Positions 5,801-10,904 of a DNA stretch of 16,122 nt are shown here, in pieces. Below the pieces are notes generated by a model. That model saw only the letters and a list, made by a program, of their open reading frames with translations. It made no database searches and had not been told where the DNA came from. This DNA is from an uncultured Clostridia bacterium (GTDB taxonomy: Bacteria; Bacillota; Clostridia; Christensenellales; Borkfalkiaceae), in contig CANPZH010000016.1 of assembly GCA_947589335.1 (NCBI GenBank), forward strand, positions 1-16,122. Direction: 5' to 3'. The first letter of the stretch is position 1; every line of letters begins with the position of its first letter. The translations under genes and the position numbers were made by a program.

Positions 5801-8678
5801 CACCGTCTTTGTCGAGAACTTCGAGATCGGTTGGGGCAGCGAGTCTCACTCCTTCAACAAGATCAACTACTACACGGTGACCGTCACGCTCGAGGGCGAT
5901 GAAGACAGCGTCACCTGGGACCTTACCCCCAACAAGAAGAATTACAAAGAGGGCGACTCGGTTTCGATCAAGTTCCTTCCCGCAACCGGCTACGAGATCT
6001 CTTCCGTCACGATCGACGGCGAGCCTCTCACGCTCAACGCAACGAACAGAGGATCCTTCACGGTCACCGCGAACGTCGAGATCGTCATCACGATGGTCAA
6101 GAAGCCCGTGATCCCGAGCGAGCTCCACGGCACGTGGGAGACCCTTGACGGCCAGTACACCCTCGTTGTCAGCGGCGACAAGCTGAAGCTCTCCAGGGGC
6201 GAGACCGTTGTCGAAGAGACCTACACCGTATACGACGAGCAGACCCCGCTCAAGATCACCTTCGGCGGCACCGAGTATACCCTCAGCAGAAAGAGAGACG
6301 GCAACGGCGTTGTCACCTACATCATCCTCACGGCGGGCAGAACGGCGCTCTACTTCGTCGGCGAAGGCTTCGAGAGCGATACGATCGACCCGAGCCTCTA
6401 CGGCGACTACATTGAAACGTCGAAAGATGGCGCCGATGTCTCCCGCGGCGACACGCTGACCCTCTCCGAAGAGGGGATCGTCTGGAACGATACCGCTGCG
6501 CAGGCGATCATTGCACGCGGCGCGCAGGAGTATCAGTTCTATTACAAGAACGAGTTCTACACCGTCACCGTGATGGCTTCCCGCGACGGCAGCCTCACGC
6601 TCGTCGTGGTCAAGGACAACGACCGCGAGGCGACGGGCAACCCGGGCCACCCGAAGTATGTGAAGTACTTCGCGCTTGCGGGCGTCTTCTCCGGGAACGA
6701 CAGAGTCGTCGGGACTTGGGTCACGGCAGACGGGGTCTATGAGCTCGTTGTCGCAAACCAGCGTTCCGCCGTCATCAGCAAGAACGGTACCGAGATCGAC
6801 TGCGAGATCTCCCTCTCCGCAGAAGGAGATCCTCAGATCGCCTTTGAGGGCGTCACCTACGCGGTCAGCTATGAGGTCGACTCCCTGACGACGACGAGAG
6901 CTGCCTATCTCATTCTGTCCTCGGAGAGCGGCGTGCTCTACCTCATGAACCCCGATATCCTCGCCGCGCTCGATCTTTCGAGCATGCAGGGCGTCTATAA
7001 GAGCACGAACGGCGATACGTTCACGGTCATCGGGAAGATGGGCATGCTCAACGACATCCCGCTTTACCCGCTCTCGAAGAGAGGGGTCGAGATCACCTTT
7101 GCAGACTCCGAAGGCACGCGTTACCGCGTGACGGTGGGCGTCCCGGCCGGTAGCGGAAATCGTGAAGATCCGGATACGCTCGAGCTGCAGAAGCAGCCCG
7201 CCGGCACGGTCGGTTGGCAGTCGCTCGGCACCCTTACTCCCAGCACCGAGACCTACACCCTCGACGAGGCGTTCAACGGCAACTGGGTCGCAGCCGACGA
7301 CGGCGAGACGAAGCTCGTCATCGCCGCAACCGGCGTCACGCTCGGCGGCGTTGCATTCAAGGTCGCTCCGAACAACATCATCTATTCCGACAGCGCGTCC
7401 TACACCGTCGCTTGGTACGGCTATGTGGAGGGCAAAGTGATCGCCCTCAGCGCAGGGACGAACGTCACCTACTTTGTGGCAGACAGCGAAACCCCTACCG
7501 CGATCGCCGAGAAGTACAACGGCACCTGGTACTATCAGTACGGTCAGGGCACGCTCGTGATCGACGCGGCGAAGGGCGAAGTGACCTTTGACGGCGTCAA
7601 GGCGGCTGCAGTCGTCTCCCTCGGGAGCAACTTCACCCGCCCCGGCACGCTGGGCGATGAGACGGTCACCGAAGAGAGCTACTACTTCTTCATCGTCTCC
7701 GAAGAGGAAGTCACCGTCTACTATCTGTCCTGGTATGTCAGCCCGTCCACGGGGGAATTCAACCGTGCGCAAGACAACCCCACTGTAGACGGCAGGCCTT
7801 ACATCGATGAGATCTACGTCGACGAGCTGCTTATCGGCACCTGGAAGGGCGCGGACGGCACGACGACGATCAAGGTCGAAGATGGCAAGATCTACAGCGG
7901 CGAAACCGAACTCACCGTCTACAACTTCGGCGGAACGAAGGCCACGGGCAACCTGGTTGTCCTCAACGGCAAGCTCTACAGCCTCGTTCCCGACTCCGCG
8001 TATGAGACCATTCTGATCATGGAAGAGCAGGTCGCAGACGACGAAGGGATCGGCGCGCGCAGCTACTTCCTCAAGGAAGGCACCGCGCTCGGGAAAGTGA
8101 CGTCTCAAGACCTCCTCAACACGACTTGGGAGAACGGCATGAACGCGCTCACGATCGGCGAAGACGGCTCCGTCACCTATAACGAGAGCGCTTGCGCAAT
8201 CTGGGCAATCACCGAAGGCGAAGGCTATGTGAAGATCGTCCTCATCATCAACGGCGACCGCGTCGACGTCGAGTACATGGGCGGAAACTTCATCAGTGTT
8301 ACGCTCGATGGCGTCGTGCAGCAGTTCACCAAGAAGTCCACCGGCGAAACGACGATCGGCTTCCTCGGCCTCCCTGTCGGAACTCTGAAGGGTGTGAACA
8401 ATCCCTATGCGACCGTCACCGTCACCGCCGACAGCCTGACGATCAAAGACGACAACATGCTTGCAGAGGGCCCGATCGTGCTCACGATCGACGACCTCAC
8501 CGAAGCGGAAGTCCCCGCGGGCTACACGGGCACCAAGGCGTACACGTTCACGGCTACCCTGAACGAGGTTGAAGCGACCTGCACCCTGATCATTGACGGG
8601 GTGATGGGCGGTCTTGCCCCGATGGAGGGCAAACTGGTCGTCTCCTGGAGCGATTACAGCTCCGAGTTCTACAACTGA
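2859..8678 (+). CDS. Giant predicted lipoprotein with InlB-like repeats and about 17 G-T-W repeat domains
   Basis: This 1939-residue protein starts with a lipoprotein signal (K-I-R-R, hydrophobic 7-26, lipobox A-V-A-C27-G-G), so it should be lipid-anchored on the outer face of the membrane. Residues about 31-110, 119-208 and 209-290 are three InlB-B-like repeats; a fourth lies at 1004-1082. The rest is a chain of units of about 80-105 residues, each opening with a G-T-W-like motif at roughly 298, 381, 474, 563, 660, 753, 838, 922, 1089, 1180, 1284, 1376, 1472, 1553, 1658, 1752 and a degenerate one at 1839. Units are strand-rich and many end in an aromatic-K/x-x-G pattern. The motif and length recall lipocalin-like domains, but I do not recognise the family. 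There is no LPxTG, SLH or catalytic motif; adhesion or ligand binding is inference. A perfect ribosome binding site fixes the start; tandem stops (TGA TAA) end it. Confidence 0.9.
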   Translation: MNKIRRLLITAFSAMFLVCATLFAVACGGTKMYSVTTNYEASQGTVTLSPSPNEEGKYEEHTEITVTVKANSGYEVDSFTVSTDSNAKLSNGSYTFTIESDTSISATFKSTGGTVTPQPKTYTVSVNAPRNGTITLDKTDGKYEENKNATVTVTPNAGYEVDTFTVGGTDQKANLKASGSAFTYTFKVTADTQVAVAFKSTGGTVTPEPKTYTVSVTAPQNGTVTLDKADGKYEENANATVTVTPNAGYEVDTFTVGGTDQKANLKASGSAFTYTFKVTADTQVAATFKLTEVFPENYRGTWVYDQKEIVITATTLEYDGAQVSVTKTDSGFTFTVGKDEDAVNFTIVFVSAGVLSVTEDSALAYAINEEKLPTGVTYEALAGTWESTVFTTVEITAAGAITAMDETEQKGRFLTVDAAQAKFTALIGNVWYQGSYNAEAGTITLTTPVSEDAITLTRASTSEAPEKVAAPEGYAGTWSNTAHKIVIEEDGDVCIDSETPNAYLFEDTGWAPGTYGIYYNETEYHIDYMETSMYIGGLLPAEGELGITLEKEGVVEPEAPEELYGTWKNTPAEGAQAQPDITIGAEGVFLGEEKLTIESVSVYDPETPEDQPYAAITIFFKGVGSRSIRAMKSDNWKTFTYTAGGVDYVYTLSIEIAEELIGTWTSPDEAYTVVVTDSAITVNTTAVTDIEMLEDGSCTFTWNEGNYKLVSCSANHLQLLKETTPDEEGDSYFNDFAYLIKSELAEVTLPESLVDTTWAERSDEEDTLSFTAKAITATKHTVKLLAYSDEGGVTIVFDEEVVSFSLFEGYYVIDIYLADDVSYSYLKTGVEAVLDEEYRGTAWKSTVGELELTISQDGKTVTIGGEECKLTTDGWGFYITYDEVTYNFTKNFYSTNVFSLDSENKSYDFVKQGRAALEVPEEIAGQYQEVRNDQPVSGSVLTIAANGAATWKGHKVELVDVVLDDMLEQYVLILVVDTHVCTVFVENFEIGWGSESHSFNKINYYTVTVTLEGDEDSVTWDLTPNKKNYKEGDSVSIKFLPATGYEISSVTIDGEPLTLNATNRGSFTVTANVEIVITMVKKPVIPSELHGTWETLDGQYTLVVSGDKLKLSRGETVVEETYTVYDEQTPLKITFGGTEYTLSRKRDGNGVVTYIILTAGRTALYFVGEGFESDTIDPSLYGDYIETSKDGADVSRGDTLTLSEEGIVWNDTAAQAIIARGAQEYQFYYKNEFYTVTVMASRDGSLTLVVVKDNDREATGNPGHPKYVKYFALAGVFSGNDRVVGTWVTADGVYELVVANQRSAVISKNGTEIDCEISLSAEGDPQIAFEGVTYAVSYEVDSLTTTRAAYLILSSESGVLYLMNPDILAALDLSSMQGVYKSTNGDTFTVIGKMGMLNDIPLYPLSKRGVEITFADSEGTRYRVTVGVPAGSGNREDPDTLELQKQPAGTVGWQSLGTLTPSTETYTLDEAFNGNWVAADDGETKLVIAATGVTLGGVAFKVAPNNIIYSDSASYTVAWYGYVEGKVIALSAGTNVTYFVADSETPTAIAEKYNGTWYYQYGQGTLVIDAAKGEVTFDGVKAAAVVSLGSNFTRPGTLGDETVTEESYYFFIVSEEEVTVYYLSWYVSPSTGEFNRAQDNPTVDGRPYIDEIYVDELLIGTWKGADGTTTIKVEDGKIYSGETELTVYNFGGTKATGNLVVLNGKLYSLVPDSAYETILIMEEQVADDEGIGARSYFLKEGTALGKVTSQDLLNTTWENGMNALTIGEDGSVTYNESACAIWAITEGEGYVKIVLIINGDRVDVEYMGGNFISVTLDGVVQQFTKKSTGETTIGFLGLPVGTLKGVNNPYATVTVTADSLTIKDDNMLAEGPIVLTIDDLTEAEVPAGYTGTKAYTFTATLNEVEATCTLIIDGVMGGLAPMEGKLVVSWSDYSSEFYN
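3213..3728 (+). repeat. 270-bp tandem repeat encoding two near-identical InlB-like domains
   Basis: The DNA repeats with a period of 270 bp (90 codons): unit 1 is 3213-3482 and unit 2 is 3483-3728, the latter slightly short. A 68-bp stretch (3327-3394 and 3597-3664) is identical between units, and after one C/T difference identity continues for about another 49 bp. The third domain (residues about 31-110) is related only at protein level. This is the only part of the gene repeated at DNA level, so it is probably a recent duplication and prone to copy-number change. Confidence 0.88.
3750..8675 (+). repeat. Array of about 17 diverged G-T-W protein repeats
   Basis: Units begin with a G-T-W-like motif (variants G-T-W, T-T-W, G-N-W, G-V-Y, G-Q-Y, G-D-Y), followed 6-15 residues later by a strand of the type Y-x-L-x-V. 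They recur every 81-105 residues (mean about 92). Eight units occupy residues 298-1003. The InlB-like domain (1004-1082) interrupts, and about nine more units occupy 1089-1939. Units share little DNA identity, so the array is old. The last unit (from about 1839, reading V-G-T-L-K-G) is degenerate. Confidence 0.75.
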
Positions 8679-8711
8679 TAACCGATCGGGAGACACCCGA
8701 ATCGCATCAAA

Positions 8712-8740
8712 GAAAAAACACGGCTCCGCCGTGTTTTTTC
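8712..8740 (+). terminator. Strong bidirectional terminator after the giant gene
   Basis: GAAAAAACACGGC (8712-8724), a TCC loop and GCCGTGTTTTTTC (8728-8740) form a 13-bp perfect stem with A and T runs at the base. It works equally well in both directions and lies 33 bases past the stop. Confidence 0.92.
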
Positions 8741-8837
8741 TTGCCGTTTTGTTTTCAATACGCCCGCAAGTGCACCGAGGAGGCGATTCCCGCTGTCCCC
8801 TTGAGGGTCATAAGCCGCCATTCTGCTCTATTCTAAA

Positions 8838-8856
8838 TACGTCATTCCGACGACCG
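8838..8856 (+). repeat. Solo left half of the TACGTCATTCCGA element
   Basis: TACGTCATTCCGACGACCG at 8838-8856 is repeated exactly at 8864-8882, 26 bases further on. The second copy has a matching right half; the first does not, so it looks like a truncated or tandemly duplicated end. Confidence 0.75.
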
Positions 8857-8863
8857 TCTTCCT

Positions 8864-8945
8864 TACGTCATTCCGACGACCGAAGGGAGGAGGAATCTGA
8901 GGACGAGATTCCTCGACTTCGCTACGCTACGCTCGGAATGACGTT
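8864..8945. repeat. Complete nested palindromic element, copy A
   Basis: Outer arms ACGTCATTCCGA (8865-8876) and TCGGAATGACGT (8933-8944) enclose inner arms GAGGAATCT (8890-8898) and AGATTCCTC (8906-8914) around a 7-base loop. The same plan, with the same 7-base inner loop, occurs at 12841-12911. From memory, ATTCCGAG...GAGGAATCT palindromes are widespread intergenic repeats in bacteria. It is too small to code and resembles REP-like or MITE-like DNA. Confidence 0.8.
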
Positions 8946-8984
8946 TAGAGTGCGGGGCGGAAGGACGTATTCCCTTCTCCCTTG

Positions 8985-9020
8985 CCCACCCCTTGAGGGG
9001 TGGGTGTCCCCAAAGGGGAC
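8985..9020. repeat. Two adjacent C-run/G-run hairpins
   Basis: CCCACCCCT (8985-8993) pairs with AGGGGTGGG (8996-9004), and GTCCCC (9006-9011) pairs with GGGGAC (9015-9020). Similar CCCCTCAAGGGGAC pieces occur in region B near 12999-13012. They belong to the same mosaic of intergenic repeats and have no T-run, so they are not clear terminators. Confidence 0.6.
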
Positions 9021-9040
9021 GGAAGGGGTGTTCTTCTTAA

Positions 9041-9238
9041 TACGTCACCCTGTCCCGCCATTCTACTGTATGGTTCCTTGGGCGGCACGAGGAGCGCATG
9101 CGACGAAGTAACAGGCGCGGCGCGGCATAAAGCCGCGCCGCGCCGTCCTTTACGTCACACTGAGCGTAGTCGAAGTGTGGACCGCATTATAATAATGTCC
9201 ATGTTTCGACTACGCTCCGCTTCGCTCAACATGACGTA
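9041..9238 (+). repeat. Composite repeat cassette, copy A (inverted relative to region B)
   Basis: The cassette starts with TACGTCACCCTGTCCCGCC and ends in CAACATGACGTA. Bases 9070-9110 (41 bp) are identical to the reverse complement of 13245-13285 in region B. After 9110 this copy carries an extra block (about 9111-9163) with a GC hairpin and a new TACGTCACACTGAGC start. It then rejoins the shared CGTAGTCGAAGTGTGGACC sequence, whose partner GTCCATGTTTCGACTACG forms an imperfect palindrome around 9181-9195. Confidence 0.75.
9114..9144. repeat. 13-bp perfect all-GC hairpin inside cassette A
   Basis: GGCGCGGCGCGGC (9114-9126) pairs with GCCGCGCCGCGCC (9132-9144) around loop ATAAA. It lies in the block absent from the region-B copy. 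GTCCTTTA follows on the + strand, too poor in T for a confident terminator call. Confidence 0.65.
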
Positions 9239-9277
9239 TTGAGATTTCTCACATGCGTTCGAAATGGCGTTTGGTGC

Positions 9278-9316
9278 GATTCCTCGACTTCGCTACGCTC
9301 CGCTCGGAATGACGTA
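9278..9316 (-). repeat. Solo right half of the TACGTCATTCCGA element
   Basis: The sequence runs from GATTCCTCGACTTCGCTACG to TCGGAATGACGTA (9304-9316). It matches the right half of the complete element but has no left arm nearby. A further CAACATGACGTA end lies at 9331-9342. Confidence 0.7.
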
Positions 9317-9361
9317 TAGGGTGCGCGGGGCAACATGACGTATTTGGGAATGCTTCCTCTT

Positions 9362-9405
9362 AAAAATCATTAAAGCGTCGGGCAAATTGCCCGACGCTTT
9401 AATGA
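9362..9405 (-). terminator. Minus-strand intrinsic terminator of the candidate small RNA
   Basis: A 19-bp perfect inverted repeat (9367-9385 with 9387-9405; realistic loop about 5 bases) is followed on the - strand by TTTTT (9366-9362). On the + strand the stem is followed by an A-run, so it terminates only leftward transcripts. No minus-strand protein gene lies upstream of it. Confidence 0.85.
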
Positions 9406-9453
9406 GAAAAAATATGGGAAGTGTAAGCGAGGTTCATTCGGTTTTCACCGTAT
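9362..9453 (-). ncRNA. Candidate orphan small RNA of about 92 nt
   Basis: A perfect minus-strand promoter (9460-9488) and a minus-strand terminator lie so close that the transcript would be only about 92 bases, from near 9453 to 9362. The 5' end can fold as CGGU-GAAA-ACCG (9450-9439), a stem capped by a GNRA tetraloop. A single-stranded C/U-rich middle (about 9433-9406, including ACUUCCC) follows, and then the terminator stem. That order is common in trans-acting small RNAs. A 12-codon frame (ATG 9437 to TAA 9399, M-N-L-A-Y-T-S-H-I-F-S-H) lies inside but has no ribosome binding site. I do not recognise a known RNA family. It is divergent from trmL. Confidence 0.6.
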
Positions 9454-9459
9454 GCCATC

Positions 9460-9488
9460 ATTATACGTTCCCGGAGGAAAACTGTCAA
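9460..9488 (-). promoter_or_regulatory. Perfect-consensus sigma-A promoter on the minus strand
   Basis: Read on the - strand: TTGACA (9488-9483), a 17-base spacer and TATAAT (9465-9460). Both boxes and the spacing match consensus exactly, making it the best promoter in the window. It faces away from trmL and serves no visible protein gene. Confidence 0.88.
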
Positions 9489-9530
9489 GCGTTTTTAACC
9501 GTTCCGCCAAAAATGTCCTCTTCAATTTTC

Positions 9531-9559
9531 TTGCAAATTTCCTCTGTATCGTGTACAAT
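9531..9559 (+). promoter_or_regulatory. Sigma-A promoter of the trmL operon
   Basis: TTGCAA (9531-9536), a 17-base spacer and TACAAT (9554-9559) lie just before trmL. The start near 9566 would fall at the ribosome binding site AAGGAG (9566-9571), leaving a leader of about 11 bases, as at the kinase gene. Confidence 0.75.
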
Positions 9560-9576
9560 AAAGAAAAGGAGCGGCT

Positions 9577-10065
9577 ATGTTTCACGTTATCCTGGTCGAA
9601 CCGGAGATCCCGCAGAACGCGGGCAATATCGCGCGGACTTGCGCGGCGACGGGCTGCGTTTTGCATCTCGTAAAGCCGCTCGGATTCGAGCTGTCCGATA
9701 AATATCTCAAGCGCGCGGGGCTCGACTATTGGCAGTCGGTCGACGTCCGCGTGCACGATAGCCTCGAAGAGGCGCTGTCGGAGACCTGCGGCAGCGTGCA
9801 CCTCTTTACGACCAAGGCGCCGCAAAACTATGTCGATCAAGCATACGGGGAGGGCGACGCCCTCGTCTTCGGCAAGGAGACGAAGGGGCTTCCTGAGGAA
9901 TTGCTCGTCGCCCATCCCGGGGAGTGCGTGCGGATCCCCATGCTCGGCGGCTATCGCTCTCTCAATCTGAGCAATGCGGTCGCGATCGCCGTCTATGAGG
10001 GACTGCGCCAAAACGGCTTTCGGGGCTTTGCCGAGCGGGGAGAGCTCCACCGTCTGAAATGGTGA
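9577..10065 (+). CDS. trmL: tRNA (cytidine/uridine-34 2'-O-)methyltransferase TrmL
   Basis: This 162-residue cytoplasmic SPOUT-class enzyme methylates the ribose of the wobble base in certain leucine tRNAs, using S-adenosylmethionine. The full family signature is present: E-P-E-I-P-Q-N-A-G-N-I-A-R (8-20; N14 and R20 conserved), F-G-K-E-T-K-G-L-P (98-106), I-P-M (120-122) and R-S-L-N-L-S-N-A (127-134), which form the knotted cofactor site. Its length is normal for a single-domain TrmL (YibK). AAGGAG lies 5 bases before ATG 9577. It is the first gene of a packed four-gene operon; its stop overlaps the next start by 7 bases. The placement with cardiolipin synthase suggests shared expression rather than shared pathway. 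Confidence 0.95.
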   Translation: MFHVILVEPEIPQNAGNIARTCAATGCVLHLVKPLGFELSDKYLKRAGLDYWQSVDVRVHDSLEEALSETCGSVHLFTTKAPQNYVDQAYGEGDALVFGKETKGLPEELLVAHPGECVRIPMLGGYRSLNLSNAVAIAVYEGLRQNGFRGFAERGELHRLKW

Positions 10066-10904
10066 CGCCCTGCAAAAGAGCGATCCTTTTCGGGATCGCC
10101 GCTCTCGTGTACGCGCTCTGCGCCTTTCTCCTCACGCTGCCCCTTCCGAAGACGGTCGCGGAGGGGACGGAGACTGTTCTTGTCCTATGGGAGGACGGAA
10201 CGGCGACGGAGGAGAGCTATGCCGCCGTCTCGGAGAACATGACGGGCGTAGAAGAGGGCGCCATCGTGCTTTCCCGGGAGGGGAAGCGCGGGACCGTCCC
10301 CGCGGGCGCGGCATTTTCGGACGCCGTCCGCGTGATGGAGACGGGCGGGCTCGCAGATCTTCTCTCCCTCCGCTGCGGGGAGATCTCCCGCTTGGAACAG
10401 GCGGCGCTCTTCCGCCGATACGGCAAGAGGGGATACTATGCGGAGGAATATTTCTGCTGGAACGGCGGGAGGGTCTTCCGCACCCAAAGGAAAGATTTTC
10501 CCGAGACGGTCCTGCTCGCGGGCAAGATCTCCGCAGACGTTCTGCAGCGTGCGGGGACGAAGAAACTGATCCTGCGCGCGGAGGCGGAATTTTCCGCGGA
10601 AGCGCTCATCGGGACGGCGGTGGAGGAGATCGAAGCGCAGGCTCCCTACGCGGCCGAGGGCGGCGCCGTCTATCTTGACACGCCGGGCGGGAGGAGGCTG
10701 ATCGCGGCCCTGCCCTCTGTGAGATCTTTGACGATAGAATGCGACTTCATCGACAGCGGGGCGCTCGCTCCCTGCCGGGAGCTCGAAACGCTCGTGCTGC
10801 CGCCCCGCTATGAGGGGACGCTCTCCGACCTGTTCGGGAAGGACCCCGCGGGCAATCCCCGCAGGCCTGAGACTTTGCAAAACATCATCGGGAAACTCTT
10901 ATGA
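10059..10904 (+). CDS. Membrane-anchored protein of unknown function, LRR-like C-terminal part
   Basis: The 281-residue product has a basic N-terminus (C-K-R) and one hydrophobic helix at about 8-29. The remaining 250 residues should therefore lie outside the membrane. Residues about 155-250 show spaced leucine/isoleucine strands (K-L-I-L-R-A, R-L-I-A-A-L-P-S-V-R-S-L-T-I-E, E-L-E-T-L-V-L-P) that recall leucine-rich repeats of the BspA type, but too few units are present to be certain. No enzyme motif is seen. The start ATG 10059 overlaps the end of trmL by 7 bases; GGGGAG (10037-10042) is 16 bases upstream, a weak site, so translation may be coupled. The stop overlaps the cardiolipin synthase start as ATGA. 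It may be an accessory of the envelope function that follows; this is inference from position only. Confidence 0.78.
   Translation: MVTPCKRAILFGIAALVYALCAFLLTLPLPKTVAEGTETVLVLWEDGTATEESYAAVSENMTGVEEGAIVLSREGKRGTVPAGAAFSDAVRVMETGGLADLLSLRCGEISRLEQAALFRRYGKRGYYAEEYFCWNGGRVFRTQRKDFPETVLLAGKISADVLQRAGTKKLILRAEAEFSAEALIGTAVEEIEAQAPYAAEGGAVYLDTPGGRRLIAALPSVRSLTIECDFIDSGALAPCRELETLVLPPRYEGTLSDLFGKDPAGNPRRPETLQNIIGKLL

Larger units (their letters stand above)
8741..9361. repeat. Repeat-packed intergenic region A
   Basis: No credible gene is seen. The stretch is a mosaic of short palindromic elements joined at TACGTCA or its complement TGACGTA: TACGTCA at 8838, 8864, 9041 and 9151, and TGACGTA at 9232, 9310 and 9336. 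TGACGTTT ends one element at 8938, and a partial GACGTA lies at 8964. Open frames crossing it are made of repeat sequence and lack ribosome binding sites. Sub-elements are listed separately. Confidence 0.8.

Noticed and set aside
2685..8696. A 2003-codon open frame on the minus strand opposite the giant lipoprotein gene
   Set aside because: It is in exact codon register with the sense gene and arises because that gene lacks TTA, CTA and TCA. Its composition is an odd R/V/D/G-rich mix, and it has no signal, domain or repeat logic of its own. The sense frame has a promoter, ribosome binding site, signal peptide and ordered domains.
8614..9111. A 165-codon + frame running from the end of the giant gene into region A
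   Set aside because: It overlaps the last codons of the real gene, crosses a strong terminator and consists of intergenic repeat sequence without a ribosome binding site.
9114..9144. All-GC hairpin as a transcription terminator
   Set aside because: Neither side has a T-run of useful length, and it lies within a repeat cassette 370 bases past the real terminator of the preceding gene.
8838..9342. CRISPR array in region A or B
   Set aside because: The repeated units vary in inner sequence, occur in both orientations and lack regular spacers of constant length; no cas genes are present.
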